DNA of 64,000 nt from Fulvimarina sp039652615 (GTDB lineage Bacteria > Pseudomonadota > Alphaproteobacteria > Rhizobiales > Rhizobiaceae), in the NCBI RefSeq assembly GCF_039652615.1, contig NZ_JBDJAC010000004.1, forward strand, positions 268,259 to 332,258, read 5' to 3'. This document shows, piece by piece, positions 34,729 through 44,508 of this stretch. The first letter of the stretch is position 1. Each line of letters starts with the position of its first letter. The position numbers and the translations under genes are program-made. The notes beneath the pieces are model-generated. The model saw only the letters and a list, made by a program, of their open reading frames with translations. It was not told the origin of the DNA and did no database searches.

Positions 34729-35257
34729 AGCGCCTTAGGGCCGTTGATGTTGCCCCCTTGGCTTGATCCAGGTTGAAGTTCGTTCTGGCCGATCGACAAG
34801 GACCAGAACATGAAGCGCAGCCGTTTCTCCGAAAAGCGAAACCCAATACCGCGTCGTTCACTCGGCCAGATCGTTCGGACTCGCGCGCCGGCTTCGGCAT
34901 CCTTCACCGCGGCAGCGGAGTAAAGCGACCTGCTAACAGGTCTAAGATGTTCGGCTCCGGGCATGACGGAGCCGAACCATCTCGGGTCATACACACAATT
35001 GACGACGAGTGAACTGACGCCGCGAGGCCGTCCTCGTTTTCCAGCCCGGAGGGTCGGAGCGAAGCGGAGCAGGGTGGAGGCGTGCCGCGCCAATCATAGC
35101 GCCGTAGGGGCGCCTTCACCCTGTGCGTCAACGTGGGCGGGTGTCCCATCCGGGTCGAAGTTCTCTCCAGGAATGTTCAATCCGGCTCCGCTTCTGCCCA
35201 AGGCAGAGTTTACGCTGCCCGCGCAGGAACGTACTCGCTTCGTCCGGAACAGATCGG
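34729..35257. other. Non-coding stretch between methyltransferase and integrase
   Basis: No gene is seen in these 529 bases. There is a GC-rich block near 35040-35090 (CGGAGGGTCGGAGCGAAGCG) that faintly resembles one near 33020-33060; the similarity is too short to call. The stretch may hold the remains of a partner gene. Confidence 0.3.
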
Positions 35258-37029
35258 TTACGTCGACGACCCCCGGCCGCGTTTGGACTTTGAAGACGTC
35301 CGCGATCGAAGTTCAGCGAGGTTTGGGACATTCCGGAAACGAGGCGTCGGTCGAGGAAGCTTCAATTTAGGCAGCGGCTTCGACGGATCGCTGAGATATG
35401 GGGAGAAATTGATGCCGCGGGGAAGCGTCGCCTGTTCGATCGCTTCGATTTCATCGGACGTCAGAACACGGAACCCATAGCGAGCCCCAACCGTCGACGG
35501 CGCGTGTCCGCATTGCATGTCTGCCGTCCGGTCGCCGACCTGCGGACGAAGCCAGGCCTTCGCATTGTGCCGCAGAGAATGGAAGACGCCCTTCTGGCGT
35601 TCCGCAATACCAAGGCGCCGCATCCAATGTCCCATCCGCTTCTGCGCCGTAGCGCCCGGATCCTTCGACACGTGGAAATCGGGGAAGAGGTACCCGTCGA
35701 CGGTCTGTGCCCACGGTACGAAACCAAGATCATGAAGGATCGGGTGAACGGCGACCAGGCGGGACGAGGTCGCCGTCTTCAGGGGCCGGGCCGTTCGACG
35801 CCGCCTTCCTGCACAGTTGTTCGAAGGTCGATGATCAGCTTGCCGTTGATGGTTCGAACGTCTCGACCTTGAGTGTAAACGAGCTCAGAGATCCGCATTC
35901 CCGTGAGAAGGCCAAGGAGGGGAAGCCAACGCATATGTGGATCGGCATAGGTGGCGGCATCAGCGAGCCAGACGTTCAGTGCCTCGGCAGATAACCCCTC
36001 GCGCGCCACTGCTGGAGATGCTGCTCGCGGCGGCGTCACCTTGACGGATCCTAGATCTCGGACGCCGGGAACGGTCGCAGCGACGGCCCGCCAAGTCGGC
36101 AGAAAGTCCGAAACGTATCCCTTCACCGCTGAAGAGGAGAGACGAGCTCGGCGTTGATCGTCAGGCAGCTTATCATTCAACTCAGCGGCCTTCCGGGCCG
36201 ACAATCCGGCGAAGATTTTGATTTTGTGTCGGTTCGACGGAACGCGTGCGAGTACGTTCGCAAACTCCTGCACGTCAGCGGGGACGTAGGCCCGTAGTGG
36301 TTTGTCCCCTACGATCTCGATAAACGCGGCGAGTGCCTGCTGGACGCGCTCTCCATATCGACTGGCGGAGTCGCCTCCCTGATCGAGGGCATCGCGACGG
36401 GCCTGAACGATCGGCGCCGCAGTGATGCTCAATAAGCAATCCAGTGTGGGGCCGATCTGAGGTGAGGGCGGTTCAGATACTGACGGCTTGACGTCGTTCG
36501 CGATCTCGCGACGTTCGGCAGAATGAAGGTCTGAAAGCATCTCCCGGAACGTGGCACGTTCAGAGGCCCACGTGGCGTCGTCCCGATCGAGAACAGTGCC
36601 GAGTGTTTCAAGGCGGGCCCGAATCGAATTGAGAGCGCTCTTGCGAGCGCCGAGCGCTGCGGTCTTGGTCCGGAGATGGGCCGCGAGTTCCTGTGAGCCG
36701 GGGTCGTCGAACTCCGACTCATACAGAGCGTCCGAATAGGCAGCCAATTCATTCAAAGACGTCGAGCGTGTCTCCCGATCCAGGGCACGAAGCTCCGACG
36801 CCAGAGCGGCGAGGCTTTTATCGAGAGTTGGTCGGGTCATCTGAGGATCCAGCATCAACGCATGGCAATGGCCTGCGAGGATAGCTGCTCGGCGTTTAGC
36901 TTCCGTTGATCGGACCGGGCCGATCCGGGCGCGCAACGGTGTGTGACCGAAGGATTTGCGAGTATCGGAAGGGATTCGAAGTTGGAACGTGAAGCCGTTT
37001 GGTCGTCGCCAGAGATACATGCACCGCAT
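35258..37029 (-). pseudogene. Tyrosine recombinase (phage-type integrase) broken by a frameshift
   Basis: The N-terminal part (37029-35779, 416 residues) has an arm-like beginning, a core-binding region and the first catalytic Arg in LLGLLTGMRISELVYTQG. It ends at VERPGP with a premature TGA. The continuation, one frame over, reads RPLKTATSSRLVAVHP and holds the rest of the catalytic set: Lys in PLKTATS, HSLRH, GHAPSTVGARYG (His and the nucleophilic Tyr). The shift lies in the run GGCCCGGCCCC near 35787-35796. One event explains it. It starts 73 bp from a tRNA whose 3' end faces it, the classic integration layout. Confidence 0.85.
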
Positions 37030-37101
37030 CCTGTGTACGCGGAGGTGTACGTCAGGCGAGGGCCCAGTAAAATCCCGTTTTAGAACAACGTCTTAGGCAG
37101 A

Positions 37102-37178
37102 TGGTGGGCCCGGAGGGACTCGAACCCCCAACCAAGCGGTTATGAGCCGCCGGCTCTAACCAATTGAGCTACAGGCCC
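37102..37178 (-). tRNA. tRNA with CAT anticodon, probably tRNA-Ile2
   Basis: The 77-base minus-strand sequence folds into a full cloverleaf: acceptor GGGCCTG/CGGGCCC, D stem GCTC/GAGC, anticodon loop CTCATAA and T arm GGGGG-TTCGAGT-CCCTC, with CCA encoded. The CAT anticodon could be Met or lysidine-modified Ile2; the bases after the anticodon stem (CGCTTGGTT) resemble E. coli tRNA-Ile2. It adjoins the broken integrase and was probably its target. Confidence 0.88.
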
Positions 37179-37230
37179 GGACGTGCAACCGCCTAACCCA
37201 AACCCGGGCGGGCGACAAGCACCAAAAGCG

Positions 37231-38457
37231 TCAGCGGGTGCCCGTCTTCTTCAAATAGCTTGCCGGGGCGGTGTTCGGCAGTGGGACGGCAGCAGCGATC
37301 ACCGATGCCTGGGACGCGTTTTTCGCTTCCCGGCTTTTTGCGACCGACTTCTGGTACGCGCCCCACCATTCAAGCCACCACACAAGCGCGAACTGCAGCG
37401 CAAGTCCCGCCAGAAGCAGGCTGGTGTCGAAGACAAACTCCTGCTCGCGTCCAAACTTTATCACCTGGCAAATGAGCGACAGAATCGTTCCGCAGGCGAA
37501 GACCGGCAGGGAATGACGGCCCATCGCCGCGACGATATTGGTGCGGTCGATCTTGGCGAAGGGAGAGTGGCTTACCGCATTCGCAAAGACATAGGCGAGC
37601 GCGATCACATGAAGAACTCTCGGCACTGCTGCGAAGGTCTTGTCGAGACTGGCGATCGCTGGGGGCAACACTGGGTCAAGCCCGTAAATCAGGAACCACA
37701 GACCATACCGTGTCGTGACGAAGGCAAAGAGCAGATAGGCAAGAGCAAGGCCGAGAAGCCACGGTTTGTAGGGGACCGACGGCTTGCCGTCGACCTTGCG
37801 CAATCCCCCATAAAGGCCGGCCGCGAAAATCACTTGCCAGGCAATGGGATTGAAGAACCAGCCTCCGGGGTTCGGGAAGGCGGGAATATTCAGATAAAAC
37901 GCCCAGGACGAAGCCCAGACGGCGATGGCCGTACCCAGCATCAATTCCCGGCTGATGGAGGCGAGCCAGAGATGGATCGGCACCATCAGCAGCAGCACGA
38001 TATACATCGGCAGGATATTTACATAGCCGAATTGGTGCCCGAGGCTCGCCAGGCCGAAAAAGGCTTCCAGCGGCTCGCTCGACAACGCGCCGAGATTCAT
38101 CCGCCGCATGAGCTCGCCTTCGCCGAACGCCATCGCAGCCCAGGCGAAAAGACCGATGGTGAGCATGGTCAGCGTCATCTGAACGAGGAATAGCGTTCCC
38201 GCCCGGCGAAAGGCTTTCACCGTGGCAAACAGCCTTTGCCCCGCCAGAAAGGGACGACCGTAGGCGAAGGCCGCGGCGAAACCGGCCAAAAACACGAAAA
38301 GCTCCGCGGCGTCCGAAAAGCCGAAATTACGAGAGGTGTATCGCTCCCAGAAGTTCCCCGGCACATGATTGACGAAAATCATGATCAGAGCGATGCCGCG
38401 CCAGAAGTCGACGCGGTTGTCTCGCGAGGTGGCAGGCTTGGGGGCGACGATCGTCAT
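37231..38457 (-). CDS. opgC: OpgC-like glucan succinyltransferase
   Basis: OpgC adds succinyl groups to osmoregulated periplasmic glucans. The 408-residue protein has about ten membrane segments and the family start NRVDFWRGIALIMIFVNHVPGN, where Arg and His lie at the acyltransferase site. GFSDAAELFVFLAGFAAAFAYGRPF follows, with GRHSLPVFACGTILS near the end. It is the last gene of the opg operon and overlaps opgH by four bases (ATGA). Confidence 0.92.
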   Translation of the reverse strand: MTIVAPKPATSRDNRVDFWRGIALIMIFVNHVPGNFWERYTSRNFGFSDAAELFVFLAGFAAAFAYGRPFLAGQRLFATVKAFRRAGTLFLVQMTLTMLTIGLFAWAAMAFGEGELMRRMNLGALSSEPLEAFFGLASLGHQFGYVNILPMYIVLLLMVPIHLWLASISRELMLGTAIAVWASSWAFYLNIPAFPNPGGWFFNPIAWQVIFAAGLYGGLRKVDGKPSVPYKPWLLGLALAYLLFAFVTTRYGLWFLIYGLDPVLPPAIASLDKTFAAVPRVLHVIALAYVFANAVSHSPFAKIDRTNIVAAMGRHSLPVFACGTILSLICQVIKFGREQEFVFDTSLLLAGLALQFALVWWLEWWGAYQKSVAKSREAKNASQASVIAAAVPLPNTAPASYLKKTGTR

Positions 38458-40298
38458 GGCTTGTTCGATGCAGCAGGTGAAGAGGTGTGGGTGGAGGAAC
38501 CATCTTCGCTAGCGGCTTCGATCACGGCTTTTTTCGGAGCAGCCGGCTTCTCAGCATCAGATAATGCCTGCCTCCAGCGATCGGCGGAGAGGATCACTGG
38601 ATGGGGCTCGATCTCGAACGGTGTGCGGAAGAGACCGAGCCGATTCGTCAGATCGCCGAGAACCGGACTTGCGGTGAAGGAGATCAGGAACGGCGCGATG
38701 ATCAACGGCAGGGCGATCGGCAATGTCCATAAAAGGATTTCTGGCGCATAATAAAAGGCCGCGTAGAGCACAGCCGCGCCAGCGGCGACCATCCACCAAC
38801 TGGCGGCAAACGCTGTCTTCAGCGGCACGCCCTGGTCTTCGCGATCGGTCGCTGGCCAGCCGGAATCGGCGCCAATCAGAATCTCGCCGATTGCTTTCGA
38901 TTGCATCATCATGGTGATCGGCGCGAGGAGGGAGGTCAGCACCAGTTCGGCGGTGGCGCTTGCCACCACGTGGATCGTCCCGCCGAACGATTTGCCTCGT
39001 CGCGAAAATGCGGATGCGAAGGTGATCAGCGTCTTCGGCAGCAGCAGCAGGACGACAATGCCGAACAGAAGGAGCAGGGCCTTCTGTGTTTCGGGCTTCG
39101 GGAAGACCGGAAACAGCGAATCGGCCGGAAAATAATTGGGCTCGGGGGCGACGATGGGATCGATGAGGCTGACGATCAGGAACATCAGCCAGATGGGAGA
39201 AGCAAGATAGGCCATGATGCCGGCCGAGAGCTGCACGCGGTTCCATGTCTTGATCCCACGCGCCAACAAAAGGCGTGAATGCTGGAGATTGCCCTGGCAC
39301 CAGCGGCGATCCCGCTTGGCATATTCGATGACATTGGCCGGCGCTTCCTCGAACGAACCAGGCAGGTCGGGATCGACACGCACGATAAGACCGGCGCGCG
39401 CGAGAAGCGCGGCCTCAACATAGTCGTGGCTCAGGATCTGACCGCCAAGGGGCGGTTTGCCCGGAAGGGGAGGTAGCCCGCAATGAGCCGCGAAAGCCCG
39501 TATCCGGATCATCGCGTTATGGCCCCAGAACGGTCCTTCACGGCCCTGGAGGGAAGCAAGACCACGCGAAAAGATCGGCGAGAAGATCGCCGCCGAGAAC
39601 TGAAGGGCCCGCCCGAAAACCGTCCGCCGATTGATGATCAGCGGCTGGGACTGCAGCAGCGCAAGATCGGGCTCGTCGTCCATGCGCGCGACCATTTCGA
39701 GAATTGTCTCCGGCGCCATCAGGCTGTCGGCGTCGAGCACGAGCATATAGGCATAGGCGCCGCCATGGGTCGTGACGAAATCGGCAATATTGCCCGCCTT
39801 GCGTCCGGTATTCTTTTCGCGGTGGCGATAGAACAACCTGCCGGCCAGCTTCATTTTACGAAGCAGGAACCGGAAGGCTTGTTCCTCAGCTGCGACGCAT
39901 TCGGATTTGGTCGAGTCGCTCAAGATGTAGAAGTGGAACGAGTCGAGCCGCCCGGCCTGACGAAGACCCTCTGCCATAGCAGCGACGCGCGCGCAGACCG
40001 ACGGAGCGTCTTCGTTATAGACCGGAACGAGAATCGCGGTTTCGGAACTCGGCTGATAGCGCCCGCGGAGCTTGCCTTGGCCCACTTTCAGAGACGAGAC
40101 CATGCCGAAGCACGCGGTCATGAAACCCCAGGCAAGCCAACTACAGCAGATCAGCAGCAGGGCCGTCTGCAGGATATGGAAATTGGTCGTACCGTTGGCC
40201 GTGATGACCGTGAAGAAGAGAAACGCTGCAACAAGGGACAGGAGCGCCGCGCTGACACAGAATGCCGTACGGAAAAATGCGATCAAGTGGTTATCCAC
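38454..40298 (-). CDS. opgH: OpgH/MdoH glucan beta-1,2-glucosyltransferase
   Basis: OpgH polymerises the glucan backbone from UDP-glucose and moves it across the inner membrane. The 614-residue protein is shorter than the E. coli form (about 850) but complete. It has two N-terminal membrane segments, the glycosyltransferase domain with VPVYNED, YMLVLDADSLMAPE (DAD motif), LSHDYVEAALL and DRRWCQGNLQHS (the RRWCQGN signature), and C-terminal membrane segments. It is between a small unknown gene and opgC. Confidence 0.93.
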   Translation of the reverse strand: MDNHLIAFFRTAFCVSAALLSLVAAFLFFTVITANGTTNFHILQTALLLICCSWLAWGFMTACFGMVSSLKVGQGKLRGRYQPSSETAILVPVYNEDAPSVCARVAAMAEGLRQAGRLDSFHFYILSDSTKSECVAAEEQAFRFLLRKMKLAGRLFYRHREKNTGRKAGNIADFVTTHGGAYAYMLVLDADSLMAPETILEMVARMDDEPDLALLQSQPLIINRRTVFGRALQFSAAIFSPIFSRGLASLQGREGPFWGHNAMIRIRAFAAHCGLPPLPGKPPLGGQILSHDYVEAALLARAGLIVRVDPDLPGSFEEAPANVIEYAKRDRRWCQGNLQHSRLLLARGIKTWNRVQLSAGIMAYLASPIWLMFLIVSLIDPIVAPEPNYFPADSLFPVFPKPETQKALLLLFGIVVLLLLPKTLITFASAFSRRGKSFGGTIHVVASATAELVLTSLLAPITMMMQSKAIGEILIGADSGWPATDREDQGVPLKTAFAASWWMVAAGAAVLYAAFYYAPEILLWTLPIALPLIIAPFLISFTASPVLGDLTNRLGLFRTPFEIEPHPVILSADRWRQALSDAEKPAAPKKAVIEAASEDGSSTHTSSPAASNKP

Positions 40299-40528
40299 TC
40301 CCGGCTATAGGTAAGCCCAAACTATGGCCCGTCCTGAATGTCCCTTCAAAACGCTTTGCCTGAGCGCTCTTACCCATTGGGAGGGGACTCAAGCAAGTTT
40401 GTAGTCGATGAAATGCGTCGTAAAACCCAGCAGCCGCAAAGGCTGCTTTCCGTGACTGGCGCAAACCGCATCGACAGGCAGCGCTTCCTGGTCGGCAACC
40501 GTCCGAAAGCGGAACAAAGCCGCCCGTT

Positions 40529-40870
40529 TCAGGCGGGTCGCTTGTCGCCCGGTATCAGGCGCGCAAAAAGACCTGAAAACCAGGCTTGAAAACGGCCCGT
40601 TCCGAAGTCCTGCTCGGGCATGGGAAGTTTCGAAACCGGTGCCGGCAGTTCCACGGTTTCGATGATGTCGATCGCCCACGTCTGACCATTCCGGGCGTCA
40701 AGGATCACCTTGTCGACAGGTTGATTCAGATCGCTTTCCGTAAGACGCTTTCCGATCGCGCGATGAAGGTCGATCGTGTCGTTGGAATACGAACCCAGGA
40801 CGGCGTCGACGATCGAAATCGGACACTCGTCCTTGTTCCAGGATAAGACACTCACGTTTCTCTGGTCCAT
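40529..40870 (-). CDS. Small protein of unknown function inside the opg operon
   Basis: The frame encodes 113 residues from ATG 40870 (or 117 from 40882) with a soluble, weakly patterned sequence (VSVLSWNKDECPISIVDAVLGSYS, then VDKVILDARNGQTWAIDIIETVELP). It starts 19-31 bp within the end of opgG, is on the same strand, and ends 230 bp before opgH. I do not recognise a family. The overlap with opgG suggests that it is co-expressed. Confidence 0.55.
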   Translation of the reverse strand: MDQRNVSVLSWNKDECPISIVDAVLGSYSNDTIDLHRAIGKRLTESDLNQPVDKVILDARNGQTWAIDIIETVELPAPVSKLPMPEQDFGTGRFQAWFSGLFARLIPGDKRPA

Positions 40871-42462
40871 TGATAAATCCATGTCTCGCTTATACTGCGC
40901 CGCAACATGGTGAGTCTAACGCGAAGTTCCACAGGTCGTTCCTCGACCCGTTCAAGTTCCAGTGATACGCGCCAGCCGCCGTCCGGAAGCCGGACAACGG
41001 CACTGTTTAACAGTCGTCCCGCCGAAGTCACTTCTATTTCCGGTTCGACCTTGGCGTTATCAGGCAGGTCAGCCGCGGGCCCGCCCTCGAAGTTGACGAC
41101 CATACGGCGTGTCGTCTGCTCCTGGTCGGTATCGGCGGCATTGCCGCCAATGCCCGACAGGGTCGAGGAAACGCGGGCCCTGTCCTGCGGCGGTTCGACA
41201 TCGAGGCCCCATCGCATCCGATAGGAAAACTCCATGGAGGAACCGGCTTCGGCGCGCTCTTCCGGGATCCAGAAGGCGACGATGTTATCGTTCGTCTCGG
41301 TGGCTGTCGGAATCTCGATGAGTTCCACCGTCCCTGAACCCCACTTGCCGATCGGTTCGATCAGAAGGGAGGGACGGAGTTCGTATCGTGCCTCTGTATC
41401 CTGATAGCTCTCGAAGGATCGATCGCGCTGCAGCAGTCCGTAGCTCTTCGGATTCGTTTCTCCGATAAAGGACAGCGCCAGTTCCTCTGGGTTTTGAAGT
41501 GGTCGCCAGAACTGTTCGCCATTCTCCCGTTCGATGAAAAGACCATCGCTGTCGTGAACCTCGGGGCGGAAATCGTCGTGATCCGCTCGATCGTTTTCGC
41601 CAAAGGTGTACATCGAGGTCAGCGGAGCGATGCCGAGGCGCGCGACCGTCTCTCTGAAATACAGTCTTTGTCGGCACGTCATTACTGTCTGAGGACCGGG
41701 CGTGATGACGAATTCGTATGCGCCGGCAACGCTTGGGCTATCGAGCTCCGCCATCAACCGAATCGAATGCTCGCCAGGCTTGGGGGCATCGATGTAGAAC
41801 GCAGTGAACCGCGGAAATTCCTCGGGCTGCTCGGATGTCGCCGTATTGATGGCGAGGCCGCGCGCCGAAAGGCCATAGCGCGTTCCCATGCCGAGGGCCC
41901 GAAAATAGCTGGCGCCCAGAAAGGTGACGAGTTCGTCGAAATAGTCCGGCCGCTCCAGCGGCGCGTGGATCCGGAAGCCGGCAACGCCGGGGAAGTTCAG
42001 ATCGTCGAAGTCAGCCGGGTTCAGCGGCGGACGATATTCGAAGTCGTCCGCGCGGAAAATATGCGGCTGGTAATGCCCGTCGCGACCGATGGAGACTGTG
42101 GCGGTATCCTTGAAAACCCAACCTGGGTAAAACGCCTGAAGATGGAAATCGACAGGTTCGGCCCGCCAGAGCGCATGGTCCGGGCGGTAAGCGATGGCCC
42201 GATGTTGGTCGTAGCTGAGATCCTGAACGATTTGCGGCAGCGAGGGCGCGGGTTCGGAGTGGGGCTGCTTGGCCTTTTCCGCCATTCTCTCGCTGAGCTT
42301 GTCGAAGGTCAGAGCCTCTGTTGCCGCCTGATCCGCCTGCTTTCCGGCGGGTTCGGTAGCGTCGCCGTTGCCCGCCGCGAAGCTCGACGAGAACGGAAAC
42401 AACATGGCGGCAAATCCACCGCCCAACGCTCGGCGGCGGTTTATATGAAATGGTCGGGGCAC
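40852..42462 (-). CDS. opgG: OpgG periplasmic glucan biosynthesis protein
   Basis: OpgG acts in the periplasm and shapes the glucan, introducing beta-1,6 branches. The 536-residue protein has a signal sequence with an RRR-A motif (INRRRALGGGFAAMLFPFSSS) that could be Tat-like. Landmarks are LSYDQHRAIAYRPDHALW, LGASYFRALGMGTRYGLSARGLAINTA, LTSMYTFGENDRADHDDFRPEVHDSDGL and YGLLQRDRSFESYQDTEARYE. The first gene of the operon opgG-unknown-opgH-opgC. Confidence 0.93.
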   Translation of the reverse strand: MPRPFHINRRRALGGGFAAMLFPFSSSFAAGNGDATEPAGKQADQAATEALTFDKLSERMAEKAKQPHSEPAPSLPQIVQDLSYDQHRAIAYRPDHALWRAEPVDFHLQAFYPGWVFKDTATVSIGRDGHYQPHIFRADDFEYRPPLNPADFDDLNFPGVAGFRIHAPLERPDYFDELVTFLGASYFRALGMGTRYGLSARGLAINTATSEQPEEFPRFTAFYIDAPKPGEHSIRLMAELDSPSVAGAYEFVITPGPQTVMTCRQRLYFRETVARLGIAPLTSMYTFGENDRADHDDFRPEVHDSDGLFIERENGEQFWRPLQNPEELALSFIGETNPKSYGLLQRDRSFESYQDTEARYELRPSLLIEPIGKWGSGTVELIEIPTATETNDNIVAFWIPEERAEAGSSMEFSYRMRWGLDVEPPQDRARVSSTLSGIGGNAADTDQEQTTRRMVVNFEGGPAADLPDNAKVEPEIEVTSAGRLLNSAVVRLPDGGWRVSLELERVEERPVELRVRLTMLRRSISETWIYQWTRET

Positions 42463-42614
42463 GTCGGCTTGAAGATCCCTGATTGAGCTTTGCCTCCAAG
42501 ATAGTCGGCGCGAAGCGCTGCGAAAAGTGGATGGCGGCCAAAAGGGACCGCATAATTTGCAATCCTTGCCTAATTAATTTGCAAGCCTCGATAGACTTAT
42601 TTGCCGCCTACAGA

Positions 42615-43097
42615 TCAGCGCAGCCGCCGCAGGCGCTGGGCCAGAAGAGCTTCGATCTTGCTCAGCGATTCACCAAGAACGACTCGCTCTTCGTCGTCGA
42701 GGGCGCCGATCAGATCCACATCGAGCTTGCGCCAAACCTCGTAGACCTTGCCGCGTGCCTGCTCGCCCTTCGGTGTGAGCTGGACCATGGTGCGCCGCAG
42801 ATCCACCTTGTGCGCGCCGCGCTCGACAAGGCCCTTTTCGATGAGCCGGTCGAGCATCTTCGAAATGGTCGAAGGGCGTACGCTCAGGTCATTGGCGAGA
42901 ACGGATACGCTGACGGGCTCGTTCGGCAGCAAACGGACGAGCAATTGATCCTGACCGGGATGCAGGTCAATGTCGGAAAGCAGAAGCGCGATGAAGGCGC
43001 GCGTCGACTTCGCGATAGCGAGCAGCGAGGTGACCGTTTCGGCCTCCGATGTCCGCTCGCCTCTGGTCGCGATGGGTGGGTCTATGTTCATGTCCAT
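42615..43097 (-). CDS. MarR-family transcriptional regulator
   Basis: The 160-residue protein has the MarR winged helix: the helix-turn-helix SVSVLANDLSVRPSTISKMLDRLIEKGLVERG and the wing KVDLRRTMVQLTPKGEQARG. It should bind a palindrome as a dimer; a TATAAT on the minus strand and the AT-rich sequence ACTTTAATGTG lie upstream. ATG 43097 has AAGGTTGAG in front; 43133 is less likely. It sits between opgG and the divergent DHFR gene. Confidence 0.88.
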   Translation of the reverse strand: MDMNIDPPIATRGERTSEAETVTSLLAIAKSTRAFIALLLSDIDLHPGQDQLLVRLLPNEPVSVSVLANDLSVRPSTISKMLDRLIEKGLVERGAHKVDLRRTMVQLTPKGEQARGKVYEVWRKLDVDLIGALDDEERVVLGESLSKIEALLAQRLRRLR

Positions 43098-43220
43098 GGT
43101 CTCAACCTTCGCGCAATTTGGCTGGGTACACATTAAAGTAGATTATATTCCTCAAACGATTTTTCGTTTCCGGGGATCCGGGACAAACGCACGCCCAGCT
43201 GTAAATCAGGGAGAGAACGC

Positions 43221-43637
43221 ATGGCCGACATTCGGGTGATCTGCGCGATTGGGCAGATCGGGCAGCTTGGCCTTGACGGCGGCATGCCTTGGGAAGGAAG
43301 CAGCGATCGCGCCTATATAGAGGACGTCGAACGCTTCTTCGAGATTACACGCGGCCACGTCCTGATCTGCGGTCCCAAAACGGTCGCGTCCTTTCCTGAT
43401 TTCGCCCATGAGGATCGCACGATCGTCACGATCCGTTCGTCCGATGATCCGGAAGAAGTATTGTCTCGTTTCAGCGAGCGCGTCGTCTACGTCGGCGGTG
43501 GACCTGCGGTGTGGGATGCCTATGCCAGATATGTGAGGCACTGGGATATCAACAGGTTACCCTATGACGGCGAGGCGGATACCTGGTTCGATCCGGCCTG
43601 GTTGCTTGCAGGCGGTAGCTCTTCCGTCAGCCGTTGA
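43221..43637 (+). CDS. Dihydrofolate-reductase-like protein
   Basis: The 138-residue protein looks like a short DHFR: an Ile-rich first strand RVICAIGQIGQLGLDGGMPWEG (the G-M-P-W-E turn corresponds to the GLPW loop), RGHVLICGPKTVASFPDF for the NADPH strand, and VVYVGGGPAVWDAYARYV. The usual Asp/Glu of the folate site cannot be placed with certainty. Classic DHFRs are about 160 residues, so it may be a divergent pterin enzyme. Its 3' end overlaps pabC. Confidence 0.7.
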   Translation: MADIRVICAIGQIGQLGLDGGMPWEGSSDRAYIEDVERFFEITRGHVLICGPKTVASFPDFAHEDRTIVTIRSSDDPEEVLSRFSERVVYVGGGPAVWDAYARYVRHWDINRLPYDGEADTWFDPAWLLAGGSSSVSR

Positions 43638-44508
43638 GATTTGGGATCTCGGCACCGAGATCACGCGGATCGGCACCACAGTCCTGTCTGATCGTGGCGC
43701 AGGTGTATTCCATCGAAGATCTGACGAACGATGCCTGCTGGCGGCTGATCGGCGAGGCTCCGGGCAATGAGGCCGGAGCGATCAGCCGAAGCGAGTTGGT
43801 CAACAGAAACCGACCGCTTCGGGGGGCGTCCCAGGGGATCGGGGCGACGCTGATCTTTTCTGAGAAGGCTTCCGCGCTCTCGATGAGAAATCTGCGCATC
43901 ACACCGTCCAGAACACCTGATGTGAGTGGCGGCGTCACGATATTGTGTTCTCCCATGAGGAAGATATTCGCCAGAGCCGAGCAGGCGATTTCGCCTTTCG
44001 CGTTCAAAAACAAGGGTTCGTCTGCGCCGGCTTCTTTTGCGCGGTGGGTTTCGAGAATCGCGTCGAGATAGGACAGTGTCTTCAGCCGGGAGGTCGGCGA
44101 GGTTTCATTTCGGCGCGTTTCGGCAATGGCGAGCGTCATCGGCCTGAACATCAGCTGCGGCACGAGCGGCGCTGCCGAGCCGAGCAGCGTCGGCTTGGGG
44201 GCTGCGGGGAGGGCAAGCCCACGGGCTCCCGTTCCGCGCGTGACGGTGAGCCTGACCGAGCCGTTGACGATTTCTCCGGCAAGCGCGGACTGCGCCGCCT
44301 CCAGGCTTTCGCGTGCGACGGGCAGGAAGAGCGCCGCACAGGTTGCCGCCAGCCGGTCGAGATGATCGTTCGCCCGAAACACCCGTCCGCCAATGGCCAG
44401 CGCCGTATCAAAGCATCCGTCGGCGAGCGTGAAGCCCCGGTCTGTGGGATCGATCCCGGCATCTTCTAACGGCACGAGCCTGTCGCCGAACCAGACCGCG
44501 CCGCTCAT
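43627..44508 (-). CDS. pabC: PabC-like aminodeoxychorismate lyase (class IV aminotransferase)
   Basis: PabC removes pyruvate from aminodeoxychorismate to give p-aminobenzoate for folate. The 293-residue class IV PLP protein has VWFGDRLVPLEDAGIDPTDRGFTLADGCFDT, the PLP lysine region RLKTLSYLDAILE and AKGEIACSALANIFLM. It overlaps the pabA stop by ATGA, in an operon B-A-C order. D-amino acid or branched-chain aminotransferase is the alternative, but the neighbours decide it. Confidence 0.85.
   Translation of the reverse strand: MSGAVWFGDRLVPLEDAGIDPTDRGFTLADGCFDTALAIGGRVFRANDHLDRLAATCAALFLPVARESLEAAQSALAGEIVNGSVRLTVTRGTGARGLALPAAPKPTLLGSAAPLVPQLMFRPMTLAIAETRRNETSPTSRLKTLSYLDAILETHRAKEAGADEPLFLNAKGEIACSALANIFLMGEHNIVTPPLTSGVLDGVMRRFLIESAEAFSEKISVAPIPWDAPRSGRFLLTNSLRLIAPASLPGASPISRQQASFVRSSMEYTCATIRQDCGADPRDLGAEIPNLNG

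Noticed and set aside
32792..35257. Restriction endonuclease or Vsr partner of the methyltransferase
   Set aside because: No frame on either strand near the methyltransferase has a plausible length or nuclease motif.
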